Below, piece by piece: positions 17,795 to 26,201 of a stretch of 64,000 nt of DNA; within the stretch, counting starts at the first letter, position 1; each line of letters opens with the position of its first letter. The DNA lies in assembly GCA_023390655.1 (NCBI GenBank), contig JAEWCL010000003.1, forward strand, positions 434,001-498,000, in the 5' to 3' direction. This DNA is from Bacillota bacterium. Its GTDB lineage: Bacteria; Bacillota; Clostridia; Christensenellales; CAG-138. A program made the position numbers and the translations under genes. The notes beneath the pieces were generated by a model that worked only from the letters and a program-made list of their open reading frames with translations, searched no databases and was not told the origin of the DNA.

Positions 17795-19072
17795 ATGCGT
17801 GTAGTATATCTCGAATGCCGCATGGGCGCTGCGGGCGATATGCTCTGTGCCGCGCTCTATGAGGTTTGCGGGCAGAAGGAACAGTTTCTAAGTACCATGA
17901 ACGCGCTTTCCCTGCCGGGCGTTTCTTTCAAGATTGTGCCGGAACAAAAATGCGGCATCGCAGGTTCGCGGGCGGTTGTCACCATCCACGGCGAAGAGGA
18001 AGATGCGCATACGCATGCATACGACCATGAGCATGCGCATAGCCACGGGCATCCACATGGTCACGAGCATGCTCACAGCCATGAGCCGCAGGAAGCGCAG
18101 CGCGTTCATCATTACGAGCATCAGGCTTTGAGCGGCATTCGGGCAAAGATCGCGGCGCTTCCTTTGCCGGAGTCCGTCAAAGCGGATGCCATTGCAGTCT
18201 ACACGCTCCTTGCGGAAGCGGAGGCGCATGTACATGGCGCGGAAGTGGAGTTGGTGCATTTCCATGAGGTGGGCGCGCTTGACGCGGTGGCAGATATCGT
18301 TGGCGCATGCCTGCTGTTCCATCTGATCAAACCGGATGAAATCCTCGCTTCTCCCATCCATACGGGTACGGGGCAGGTAAAGACCGCGCACGGGGTGCTG
18401 CCGGTGCCCGCGCCCGCCACGGCGTATCTGCTGCGCGGCATTCCTGCTTATTCGGACGGTACGCTGGGAGAGCTTTGTACGCCCACGGGGGCGGCGCTTC
18501 TAAAGCATTTTGTCGGCCGCTTTGGCGATATGCCGCAGATGGTAATTCAGCAGATCGGCTACGGGATGGGGAAAAAGGAGTTCGCGGCGGCGAATTGCGT
18601 GCGTGCATTCTTAGGGGAACGGCATCAGGAAGTGGGTCAAATGGAGCGCATCCTGGAGCTTCGCTGTAACATTGACGATATGACGCCGGAGGCCGTCGGC
18701 TTCGCCACGCAGACGGTGCTCGAAGCGGGCGCCTTGGAGGTCTATGTGGAACCGGTATATATGAAGAAGAACCGCCCTGGCTTTGTGGTGGTCTGCATTT
18801 GCCGGGAAGGGCAGGCGGAGCAGTTTGCCCGGCTGCTGTTCACGCACACTACGACGCTCGGCGTGCGGACGGTAATTTGCGGGCGGTATACGCTGACGCG
18901 TACGATGGCGGAACAGGAAACCTCTTTTGGAAAGGTGCGCATCAAGCAGGCGGAAGGGTATGGCGTCTGCCGCTGCAAGCCGGAGTATGAGGACGTCGCC
19001 CACATTGCAAAGGAAACGGGGCTGCCTTTCCAGGCGGTATATAGACAAATACTCCAGGAGATCGGGCAGTAA
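17795..19072 (+). CDS. larC: LarC: nickel insertion cyclometallase, full-length single frame
   Basis: 425 residues in one continuous frame, unlike Lactiplantibacillus plantarum where LarC1 and LarC2 are joined by programmed frameshifting. The N-terminus LECRMGAAGDM is family-typical. A His-rich loop (residues 72-109) holds 15 histidines in HxH repeats, likely a nickel store or delivery site. The C-terminal part (from about 285, RCNIDDMTPE) corresponds to LarC2. LarC is a CTP-dependent enzyme that inserts Ni into the thiolated dinucleotide precursor. The gene directly follows larB and is closed by a strong terminator. Confidence 0.95.
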   Translation: MRVVYLECRMGAAGDMLCAALYEVCGQKEQFLSTMNALSLPGVSFKIVPEQKCGIAGSRAVVTIHGEEEDAHTHAYDHEHAHSHGHPHGHEHAHSHEPQEAQRVHHYEHQALSGIRAKIAALPLPESVKADAIAVYTLLAEAEAHVHGAEVELVHFHEVGALDAVADIVGACLLFHLIKPDEILASPIHTGTGQVKTAHGVLPVPAPATAYLLRGIPAYSDGTLGELCTPTGAALLKHFVGRFGDMPQMVIQQIGYGMGKKEFAAANCVRAFLGERHQEVGQMERILELRCNIDDMTPEAVGFATQTVLEAGALEVYVEPVYMKKNRPGFVVVCICREGQAEQFARLLFTHTTTLGVRTVICGRYTLTRTMAEQETSFGKVRIKQAEGYGVCRCKPEYEDVAHIAKETGLPFQAVYRQILQEIGQ

Positions 19073-19082
19073 GAAACGCGTG

Positions 19083-19114
19083 AAAAGAGCGCCGGGACAC
19101 CGGCGCTCTTTTTC
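19083..19114 (+). terminator. Terminator of the lar cluster
   Basis: A 13-bp perfect stem (19083-19095 with 19100-19112), loop GACA, T run. Confidence 0.95.
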
Positions 19115-19405
19115 ATATTTCGTTTCAAAAATATCTTCAAACAACATTGCAGGATCCTCCCTATATTCTATATCAGGGACAGCAACTTATAGAAAACTGC
19201 TTGTCCCACCTAATTTCTTATTATTTATATAATAATAGTATGGATAAATGAAACGATTCCTGGAAGATGCTGCCGTATGAAAGCGAAAGAATAAGGACGA
19301 TAGCGCATAATTGCGTCCCATTGAGCATGTGTCCCAAAGAGGCATATCCTGATACAAACCGGACAGCCTATCAAATAAATAAAAGCGCATTTTTCGGAGT
19401 GGAAT
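19115..19405. other. Non-coding gap before the DUF421 gene
   Basis: 291 bp, markedly more AT-rich than the neighbours, with short AT palindromes near 19219-19241. No convincing gene, RNA fold or promoter pair was found; GGAGTGG precedes the DUF421 start. Confidence 0.5.
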
Positions 19406-20113
19406 ATGTTACAGAACTTGCTTTTGATTGTAGCTACCTCCATCGGTTCGGTACTGATGTTGTTCGTACTGACCAAGCTTATGGGCAATAAGCAGATGTC
19501 CCAATTAAGCATGTTTGATTATATCATCGGCATTACCATTGGCTCTATTGCTGCGGAAATGGCCACCAATCTGGAGGAATTTCAGGAGCCCCTGACGGCG
19601 ATGATCATCTATGCGGCGTTATCCATCCTGATTTCCTATGCAAATTATAAGTCCATTGTGCTGCGCCGGTTCCTGACGGGGAAATCGCTGGTCCTTTTTG
19701 AGGATGGAAAGCTCTATGAAGGCAATCTGAAAAAAGCGAGGCTGGATATCAATGAGTTTCTGATGCTCTGCAGAACACAGGGATATTTTAATATTGCAAA
19801 CCTGCAAACTGCGATTCTCGAACCCAATGGGAAAATCAGCTTCCTGCCTCTATCGCAATACCGGCCCGCAACGCCCAAGGATATGAACCTGACTCCGCCT
19901 GCCGAAAAGCCGGCCATCAACGTGGTGATAGACGGGAACATCATGCAGGAGAACCTGATGTTTGCGGGCAAGAATGGAGAATGGCTCAATAAGCAGCTGA
20001 ACATCCAGAATGCGCAGCTTGAAGATATCTTTTTAGCCACATGTGACCAGGATGGTCAGCTTGTGGTGTACCGCAAAATCCAGCGGCAAATGAAGAAGGA
20101 TGTTTTTAACTGA
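19406..20113 (+). CDS. DUF421 (YetF/YcaP-type) membrane protein
   Basis: 235 residues: three membrane helices in the first 85 residues, including the conserved MSQLSMFDYIIGITIGSIA segment, then a soluble cytoplasmic DUF421 domain (GKLYEGNLKKARLDINEFLMLCR ... GYFNIANLQTAILEPNGK). The family is common in spore-formers, and some members have a role in spore germination or envelope physiology, but the biochemical function is not settled. It is monocistronic and lies 180 bp before tRNA-Ser. Confidence 0.9.
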   Translation: MLQNLLLIVATSIGSVLMLFVLTKLMGNKQMSQLSMFDYIIGITIGSIAAEMATNLEEFQEPLTAMIIYAALSILISYANYKSIVLRRFLTGKSLVLFEDGKLYEGNLKKARLDINEFLMLCRTQGYFNIANLQTAILEPNGKISFLPLSQYRPATPKDMNLTPPAEKPAINVVIDGNIMQENLMFAGKNGEWLNKQLNIQNAQLEDIFLATCDQDGQLVVYRKIQRQMKKDVFN

Positions 20114-20293
20114 AACATTGGAAAAACAGATCAGCTTTTTTAAAAGACGCCGAAATTTTGATGAGAAATACCGCGAATATGGGCGTGTCCATGCAAAAAT
20201 GGCGAAAGGACGGGGGATGGACAGGCAAAATTCCATACTTGCATTTTCGTAATTTTTGTTGTAAGATAGGAAAGCGCGTGAGAGCAACCCAGT

Positions 20294-20385
20294 GGAGAGA
20301 TGGCTGAGCTGGTCTAAGGCGCACGACTGGAAATCGTGTGTACCCTATAAAGGTACCGAGGGTTCGAATCCCTCTCTCTCCGCCA
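20294..20385 (+). tRNA. tRNA-Ser (anticodon GGA), CCA encoded
   Basis: Acceptor GGAGAGA pairs with TCTCTCC; discriminator G and genomic CCA end at 20385. The anticodon arm CACGA-CTGGAAA-TCGTG puts GGA at the anticodon (reads UCC/UCU). A long variable arm (about GTACC..GGTAC) and the T arm GGGTTCGAATCCC confirm a class II serine tRNA of 92 nt. Confidence 0.97.
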
Positions 20386-20502
20386 TAAGGACGCTGTCGA
20401 AAGACAGGGAAAGAAGTCGAGCCGGTATGGTTCGACTTCTTTTATCTGTGTGGTAGAATGGGTCTATGGGGTAAAAGCCGGAGTAAACAGAGGGGGTACA
20501 TG

Positions 20503-21249
20503 ATGAGTGATTTTATAAGTTTGACAACGGAAAATCTCGCTGATGAGCATCTATGCTGTATCATCCGCAGCAAGAAATCTCATCCGGGGATTGAAGCAAA
20601 GCGCGAATGGCTTTCCGAACGGTTAAAGGAGGGTCATGTTTTTCGCAAGCTAAATGCAAAAGACACAGTTTTCATTGAGTACGCGCCTCTTGAGTCGGCT
20701 TGGGTTCCTGTGGTTGGCGACAATTATGTTTATATCTATTGTCTCTGGGTTTCCGGCGGTCCCAAAGGGAGCGGCTACGGAAAAGCGCTGATGGAATATT
20801 GCTTGGCAGACGCCAAAGCAAACGGCAAATCCGGCGTTTGTATGCTGGGCGCGAAAAAGCAAAAGGCGTGGCTCTCCAGCCAGAATTTTGCGAAGAAATA
20901 TGGCCTTGAGGCAGTTGATACCACCGATAACGGGTATGAATTGCTGGCGCTTTCTTTTGACGGAACAACGCCAAAGTTTGCGGAAAACGCAAAAAAACTA
21001 AGCATTGACAGCAACAGTCTGACGGTCTATTACGATATGCAATGTCCTTTTATCCCGGGGTATGTAGAAAAGATAAAGCAGTATTGTAATACATACGGCG
21101 TTCCGATAGATTTTATCATCGTCGATACGCTGGAAAAGGCAAAGAAACTGCCCTGTGTGTTCAATAACTGGGGCACATTCTATAAGGGAAAATTTGAAAG
21201 TGTGAATTTGCTTAACATCGGCTCTTTAGAGAAAATGTTGAAACGGTGA
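20503..21249 (+). CDS. GNAT N-acetyltransferase with YoaP-like C-terminal domain
   Basis: 248 residues. The N-terminal part has the acetyl-CoA-binding GNAT segment VSGGPKGSGYGKALMEYC (R/Q-x-x-G-x-G/A type). The C-terminal half (residues 165-248) begins LTVYYDMQCPFIPGY and resembles the YoaP domain found in a Bacillus family. The acceptor is unknown. ATG 20503 is favoured over the adjacent ATG 20500 because AGGGGG lies 6 nt before it. It lies directly downstream of tRNA-Ser in what looks like an accessory region. Confidence 0.82.
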   Translation: MSDFISLTTENLADEHLCCIIRSKKSHPGIEAKREWLSERLKEGHVFRKLNAKDTVFIEYAPLESAWVPVVGDNYVYIYCLWVSGGPKGSGYGKALMEYCLADAKANGKSGVCMLGAKKQKAWLSSQNFAKKYGLEAVDTTDNGYELLALSFDGTTPKFAENAKKLSIDSNSLTVYYDMQCPFIPGYVEKIKQYCNTYGVPIDFIIVDTLEKAKKLPCVFNNWGTFYKGKFESVNLLNIGSLEKMLKR

Positions 21250-21370
21250 CAAAAACGAGGCAATCAGTCTCTCTTATACCCGTTTTACCTGTGTGCATTG
21301 GTGTTTGCGCTATTTTTGAGGCTGTTTTTTCGCCTGCGTGCCAATCGCGTACCAATTTCGAAAAGTGGGA

Positions 21371-21640
21371 TTATTTCAGAAGCGCCGCCGCCGTCGCGCA
21401 TTTAGCTGCGGACGTTCTTGTGCATGTCCATAAGTCTAAGGCCATTTTTGCGGAAGCATGCCAGGCAGCCACATCATTTGGCGACATCCCTTGGCCAATA
21501 GGTGTGTTGCACAGGTGTGCTGGAGAAAATCGGAAAAGCAATAACCGAGCAAAAGATGCGGCTTTGGAATTGCATGAACTTTGCGGCAAATATAAAAAAT
21601 GCACCACTGGAGCGACATCCGCGCTATCTGGATTGTTCAA
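21371..21640 (-). pseudogene. Relic of a tyrosine recombinase (phage-type integrase) C-terminus
   Basis: On the minus strand one frame reads LQHTCATHLLAKG, matching the integrase box II LRHTCATHLLAKG with the catalytic Arg already lost. The adjacent frame continues MSPNDVAAWHASAKMALDLWTC, matching the following GVSP.DVAAWLGHSS..MTLDLYTH region, where GH is missing and the nucleophile Tyr is Trp. At least one frameshift separates them and both catalytic residues are gone, so it is non-functional. Its position about 1 kb from tRNA-Ser fits an old tRNA-associated integration. Boundaries are approximate. Confidence 0.65.
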
Positions 21641-21822
21641 TGCTGTCTATGATGAACTACGAACTGAAAACGCCCCTTTAAAGCGTGCTGCCCTCACCGC
21701 CGACGTTGCCCCGTGGTGCGGGGGACGATGGATTTTTGATAATGAGAACACTCGCTACCAAAGTGCTCCGCTGTGTTCACTCTGGGATATATGCAACTCA
21801 CAGCTGTGTGAATGGATTTTTA

Positions 21823-22026
21823 CTACAAACTATCCATATTAGGCACGGCCACGACACCGGCCTCGGTGATGGAGAAAACGTAATCGGGCTTCATTGCTTG
21901 GACAAGCGCCTCGTATTCTTCTTCGGATGGAAACGCCCACGGGTTCAGGATATACGCTTCACCATTACGAAGGACACAGCCGGAAGCTGCATAGCCATTG
22001 AGTTTCATTCTGTCAGATGCTTTCAT
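21823..22026 (-). CDS. Small hypothetical protein or gene fragment, 67 aa
   Basis: Open frame of 67 codons with a normal, mostly soluble composition. A TATAAT sequence lies only 8-9 bp before the ATG and no ribosome site is present, so it would have to be leaderless, or it is the remnant of a longer gene. It lies between the integrase relic and arsC. I do not recognise it. Confidence 0.3.
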   Translation of the reverse strand: MKASDRMKLNGYAASGCVLRNGEAYILNPWAFPSEEEYEALVQAMKPDYVFSITEAGVVAVPNMDSL

Positions 22027-22206
22027 GCATGGATTATAACACAGATTAAGGTGGTGAGGTAGAGGAAAAGCTACGGACGGGTATGTTTAGCCAAAAACCA
22101 AAGAACCGCCAGGGGAACCTGTGCGTCTTTGGCTGAGTCGGGTTCATTTCTTTTGTTGCGTTTCTTGAGGGGAGTATTACAAAGCAAGCAAAACGGCATG
22201 CATTCC

Positions 22207-22614
22207 TTATCCTTGCAAGTTATTAAATTTGGTTCGGTTTGCAAGCAACCTGACGTTGCTCTCTATCTTGCGTATGACTGTGATAAACGCTTCATCGCTT
22301 TTTCCTGTCGGATCATCTAGGCCCCAATCCTCTCTATGTTTGCAGGGCAGATATGGACACACGACGTTACAGCCCATCGTGACCACGATGTCTACAGGCG
22401 GAATGTCGGACAGGAGTTTGCTATATTGTGTTGCCTTCATGTCGATGCCGTAAAGCCGCTTCATCAGCCGTACGGCATCTTGGTTGATTTGTGTCTTGGT
22501 CTCCGTTCCCGCCGAACAACTTTCAAAAACATCACCGGCAAAATGGTTGCCTAGCGCCTCGGCAATTTGGCTGCGGCAAGAGTTGTGGACACAGATAAAT
22601 GCGACTTTTACCAT
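22207..22614 (-). CDS. arsC: Arsenate reductase ArsC, thioredoxin-type / low-molecular-weight PTP family
   Basis: 135 residues. The P-loop is CVHNSCRSQIAEA (Cys8 nucleophile, Arg14), and DWGLDDPTGK corresponds to the general-acid Asp loop (DPxG type). Cys82 and Cys86 in MGCNVVCPYLPC fit the redox cysteines of the thioredoxin-coupled ArsC family. It reduces arsenate to arsenite in the cytosol. The ribosome site is AAGGAG, 5 nt before ATG. No arsB/acr3 or arsR is adjacent, unlike a complete ars operon; the gene sits in a decaying region. Confidence 0.92.
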   Translation of the reverse strand: MVKVAFICVHNSCRSQIAEALGNHFAGDVFESCSAGTETKTQINQDAVRLMKRLYGIDMKATQYSKLLSDIPPVDIVVTMGCNVVCPYLPCKHREDWGLDDPTGKSDEAFITVIRKIESNVRLLANRTKFNNLQG

Positions 22615-22632
22615 GTTTTCTCCTTATAGAAT

Positions 22633-22741
22633 TTACTCATTTTCAGAACACTTCCCACAGTAAATTTTGCATTCTGTGCAAATACAATTTTCCTTATCTG
22701 ATGATAGTGTATCAAATCGAAAACTATCAATGCGAGAATTG
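22633..22741 (-). pseudogene. Cys-rich C-terminal fragment upstream of arsC
   Basis: A minus-strand frame closed by TAA at 22633-22635, 18 bp before arsC, reads ENCICTECKIYCGKCSENE at its end, with five cysteines in metal-binding spacing. It is open for only about 36 codons with no ATG, GTG or TTG start and a stop upstream, so it is probably the 3' remnant of a zinc- or iron-binding protein formerly in the arsC operon. Confidence 0.35.
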
Positions 22742-22986
22742 TTTTATTAGCACCTGCGGAAAATTTGTAGAATTGCCTATACAACCCGGGAGGGCGTGAT
22801 TTACAAAAAAACGGGTGAATCGCGTTCCAATTGCTGTGACGCCAATAACGTTTATGAAAGATGCCGCCTGCTGTTAAGCGACTTCTTCAGCTGTTTATGA
22901 TAAAATACCAATATTGTCCACATGCATGGCTGCGGCTTGTATTTGGGAAAATGTATTGAAGACCCATAGACCGAAAGGGGACTTTT

Positions 22987-23694
22987 ATGGACGCACAAAC
23001 GGCTTTGAAGGAGCTTGCAGTATTGGGTACGGAGCGAACCAAGAAACTATATATGCAGCAGGGTGCGCGCGAGCCCCTCTTTGGGGTCGCAACCGGCGCA
23101 ATGAAACCAATCGTCAAACAAATCAAGAAGGATCAGGCGCTTGCGGACGCGCTTTATGCTACCGGTAATTATGACGCCATGTATCTCGCCGGTATGATCG
23201 CGGACCCCAAAGCGATGACCGAAGCGGATTTTGACCGATGGATGGAAAGCGCTTATTTCTATATGATCTCAGATTTCATTGTGGCGGTAACACTTGCGGA
23301 AACGGATATTGCGCAGGCCGTTTCCGACAGGTGGATTGCTACCGGTGAAGAGCTGTTCATATCTGCCGGATACAGCTGTTATTGCTGGCTCATCGGTAAC
23401 CGCAAGGATGAGACGTTCGATCAGGAAAAGCTGAGCGCAATGCTCGATACGGTGGAGAGGACAATTCACAATTGCCCTGACCGCGCCAGATACGCCATGA
23501 ACAATTTCGTCCAGACGGTCGGCATTTCCTATCTGCCGCTGCATGAAAAAGCGTTCTGTGCTGCAAAAGCCATCGGCACGGTGGAGGTGTTCAGGGGCAA
23601 AGTGAAGTGCAGCGTCCCTGTGGCCGCTGATGAAATCCAAAAGGCGGCGGAAAAGGGGCGGCTCGGATTCAAACGTAAAAATGTGAGATGCTAG
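22987..23694 (+). CDS. AlkD-like DNA alkylation repair HEAT-repeat protein
   Basis: 235 residues, all helical, with the AlkD-family pattern: N-terminal GVATGAMKPIVKQIKKDQALADALYATGN, then DRWMESAYFYMISDFIV and a C-terminal DRARYAMNNFVQTVGISY. AlkD-type glycosylases excise bulky cationic alkylpurines; this subfamily lacks experimental confirmation, so activity is inferred. The GAAAGGGG ribosome site precedes ATG 22987. Its last 7 bp overlap the broken YdeI gene, so the two were an operon. Confidence 0.85.
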   Translation: MDAQTALKELAVLGTERTKKLYMQQGAREPLFGVATGAMKPIVKQIKKDQALADALYATGNYDAMYLAGMIADPKAMTEADFDRWMESAYFYMISDFIVAVTLAETDIAQAVSDRWIATGEELFISAGYSCYCWLIGNRKDETFDQEKLSAMLDTVERTIHNCPDRARYAMNNFVQTVGISYLPLHEKAFCAAKAIGTVEVFRGKVKCSVPVAADEIQKAAEKGRLGFKRKNVRC

Positions 23695-24357
23695 GGGATG
23701 CCGCACTTGCGAAAAAATTGATGCTGGAGAAGTTCTCAAACATTCTTGTGCAAAACAAGCCGGAGGATACAGCCGAGCTTGAAGGCTTACGTTATGACAC
23801 GATTCCTTCGGGCCGCTACGATCTTGTAATCGCGTTTGTTTTTGGTCTGGATGAAATGAAGCAGGCGATTCTTGAAACAGATCAGTGCGGGCTGCTGAAT
23901 GAAGGCGGATATCTCTACCTTGCCTATCCTAAAAGGCAACGGCGTGTATCCCCAATATATTGACCGTGACAGCATCTTCCCGCATCTGGATGTGAATGAG
24001 GAAGATGGTTTGGTGAAGGACACAGCGCTCAAATTTACGAAGATGGTTTCTTTCAATGCCGTGTTCACCATTGTAGGGTTAAAGCGTTTTGAAAAGAAAG
24101 CCGGCCGAAAAAGCAGGGTCAGCGCCCATGTGGATGATGTATTGAAAAAATAGCGGCTCTTCGTGAGATGCTTGTGTCCCGCCCGAACTCCTTGCCATTT
24201 ACGACGCATTGCCTTACGGCTACCAAAAAATTGGGCAAGGCAGGTTTACAGCGCCCAAAGCGAAGCGACGCGTGAAAAAAGGCTTCTGGAGCTGGCCGAT
24301 ATTCTGATGGCGGGCTACAAATCAAAGGCCTTATACCGTCAACGGAAGAATGGATAG
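23688..24357 (+). pseudogene. DUF3052-YdeI/OmdA fusion gene broken by several frameshifts
   Basis: Homology runs through the whole stretch but changes frame at least four times. Residues LVQNKPEDTAELEGLRYDTI to GGYLYLAYPK are in one frame; GNGVYPQYIDRDSIFPHL to HVDDVLKK in a second (consistent with one extra A near 23932); IAALREMLV in the next; PELLAIYDALPYGYQK in another; and NWARQVYSAQ to YRQRKNG in the last. Joined, it would be about 220 residues: an N-terminal DUF3052 domain plus a C-terminal YdeI/OmdA-type domain (the bacteriocin-protection, OmpD-associated family). It is almost surely inactive. It overlaps the AlkD-like gene by 7 bp. Confidence 0.75.
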
Positions 24358-24387
24358 GATATCTTTCCCTGCCCCTTCTGCTATAAC

Positions 24388-24417
24388 AAAAGCACTCCCG
24401 GCGGAGTGATTTTTTCT
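24388..24417. terminator. Terminator between the broken YdeI gene and the phosphodiesterase gene
   Basis: AAAAGCACTCC and GGAGTGATTTTTT form a short stem around CGGC, with A and T flanks for both directions; the minus-strand gene ends at 24424. Confidence 0.75.
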
Positions 24418-24423
24418 AAGCGT

Positions 24424-24912
24424 TTATACTTCCTTTACATCGCAGCGCATGTTGCCGTCTTCAAGCGTAATCAGCCCGAACGTCGGGGCGGGGGCCGCGG
24501 AGGAAAAGCGGCGGCCACGGCGGTTGATGCTGCCGGGATTCATCACATACATATCGTTGTTCCAATCAAGGTAAGGGATATGGGTATGTCCGAACAATAC
24601 AAGATCGGCCGCGAGTGATGCCCCTTTGGCCATGAGGGAAGAAAGCCCTGTTTTGACGCCATAAAAATGTCCATGTGTCAGAAACAGATGGTTCCCTTCC
24701 AGAATAAGAGACTGTTCGTAAACGTCATTGCCGGTAAAATCCGTATTGCCCATTACGGCATGAAAGGGTATTTCAGGATAAAGCACCATCAGCGCTTCGG
24801 CGTCGGAATAATGATCGCCAAGGTGCAATATCCTGTCCGGCTGCATACGGCGCACAACGTCCGCCATCGTGGAAACATCGGTATGAGAATCCGAAAAAAC
24901 AAGTATGCGCAT
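24424..24912 (-). CDS. YfcE/MJ0936-family metallophosphoesterase
   Basis: 162 residues with the calcineurin-like metal motifs in order: SDSHTD, LGDHYSD, GNTD, THGH, FGHTH and NPGS. Members are Mn2+-dependent phosphodiesterases of cytosolic small molecules. The start ATG 24912 has no strong ribosome site. It stands alone, without the XTP/dITP pyrophosphatase gene that often accompanies it. Confidence 0.93.
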   Translation of the reverse strand: MRILVFSDSHTDVSTMADVVRRMQPDRILHLGDHYSDAEALMVLYPEIPFHAVMGNTDFTGNDVYEQSLILEGNHLFLTHGHFYGVKTGLSSLMAKGASLAADLVLFGHTHIPYLDWNNDMYVMNPGSINRRGRRFSSAAPAPTFGLITLEDGNMRCDVKEV

Positions 24913-25250
24913 ACGCTTTAAAATCCTTGCTGATGATTCTGTACTTCATATGGACGTGCCGCCCCCCGCGAACGTTGACGCCGCCCAATATGCTTTTTAT
25001 TGTAACATAGCCAAGCGGGGTTTTTATACCGCTTTCCACAAAGGAGCGGGGATTTTCGAATCGTGGTATGGCCGGGTGTATGCATGAAAGCTTCCTGCCG
25101 TGCTTCTGCCCCTTCGTTCATCCAGGAGCTCCTTTTTGTTCATGTCCCCTCTTGCCAATAATTACAGGTTGGAGATATGATATATCGTATACAAACCGTT
25201 CCACTCCTTCGCACAACTGAAAAAAAGCATATATGAGAGGGTAAAACTGC
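24913..25250. other. Intergenic region before the MoxR operon
   Basis: 338 bp between divergent genes. It holds a GATATATC palindrome inside a longer near-palindrome around 25178-25193 and the MoxR ribosome site GAGAGGG. No gene or clear -35/-10 pair was found. Confidence 0.45.
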
Positions 25251-26201
25251 ATGAGCGGTGAAACCGAAATCCTGGAGCTGCTGCAAAAAATCAAAGGAAA
25301 TATTGGGCGGGTCATTGTCGGCAAGGAAAAAGTCGTGGATATGGTACTCATCGGCCTGATCTGCGGCGGGCATATCCTGATTGAAGATGTGCCGGGGCTT
25401 GGTAAAACGACGCTTGTATCCGCCCTTGCGCGTACGCTTGCCTGCGACTTTCGGCGCATCCAGTTCACGCCGGATGTGCTTCCTTCCGACGTAACCGGGT
25501 TTACAAGCTTCAATTTAAAGACGGGCGAGCGCGAAGTCAACTTTGGCGGGGTAATGGCGCAGATTGTGCTTGCGGATGAAATCAACCGCGCAAGCCCCAA
25601 GACGCAGTCCAGCCTCCTTGAAGTCATGCAGGAGGGGCAGGTGACGATTGACGGCGTGAGCTATCCTGTACCGCAGCCGTTCATGGTGCTTGCTACGCAG
25701 AACCCTGTGGAGCATGTGGGCACTTATCCGCTGCCGGAAGCGCAGCTGGACCGGTTCCTGCTCAAAATTTCTGTTGGATACCCGCAGCGGGATGAGGAGC
25801 TTGCCATCCTTCTGCGCAACAAAACTGCAAACCCGCTTGAAGCATTGGAGCCTGTCGCCACAGCGGAGGATATTCTGCTGTTGCGCAAAAAGCACAGTGA
25901 GATTACCTGTGCTAAGCCTGTGATGGAATACATCGTATCCATTGCGGAGGCGACGCGTAAGCATGATAAAATCTCGCTTGGCGTAAGCCCGCGCGGGTCG
26001 CTCGCTCTGATGCATGCGGCAATGGCAAACGCCATGCTTAACGGACGCAGTTATACAATGCCTGACGATGTGCAAGCTATGGCGGAGTCGGTGCTTTACC
26101 ACAGGCTGCTCATCAATTTTCAGCAAAATCAGAAGATGGAGACGCCCGCATCGTTGCTATATACCATCCTGCGTACCATACGGGTTCCGGGCGTGTCATG
26201 A
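25251..26201 (+). CDS. MoxR-family AAA+ ATPase
   Basis: 316 residues: Walker A EDVPGLGKTT (about 47-56), FTPDVLPSDVTG, Walker B VLADEINRASPK, sensor region ATQNPVEHVGTYPLPEAQLDRF and a C-terminal lid. MoxR ATPases act as chaperones that mature or activate partner complexes. It is the first gene of a conserved operon with a DUF58 protein (4-bp overlap) and a transglutaminase membrane protein, which usually act together at the envelope. Confidence 0.95.
   Translation: MSGETEILELLQKIKGNIGRVIVGKEKVVDMVLIGLICGGHILIEDVPGLGKTTLVSALARTLACDFRRIQFTPDVLPSDVTGFTSFNLKTGEREVNFGGVMAQIVLADEINRASPKTQSSLLEVMQEGQVTIDGVSYPVPQPFMVLATQNPVEHVGTYPLPEAQLDRFLLKISVGYPQRDEELAILLRNKTANPLEALEPVATAEDILLLRKKHSEITCAKPVMEYIVSIAEATRKHDKISLGVSPRGSLALMHAAMANAMLNGRSYTMPDDVQAMAESVLYHRLLINFQQNQKMETPASLLYTILRTIRVPGVS

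Noticed and set aside
18008..18122. Short periodic CAT-rich repeat suggestive of a satellite or CRISPR-like array
   Set aside because: It is in frame inside larC and codes for the His-rich metal loop; there are no spacers.
19225..19512. Minus-strand frame over the start of the DUF421 gene
   Set aside because: It overlaps a well-supported gene and has no ribosome site or similarity.
21246..21842. Plus-strand 198-codon frame after the GNAT gene
   Set aside because: It covers the minus-strand integrase relic, has no ribosome site and no family resemblance.
20294..24390. Intact prophage or integrative element after tRNA-Ser
   Set aside because: No functional integrase, phage structural genes or att repeat is visible; only relics support an old insertion.
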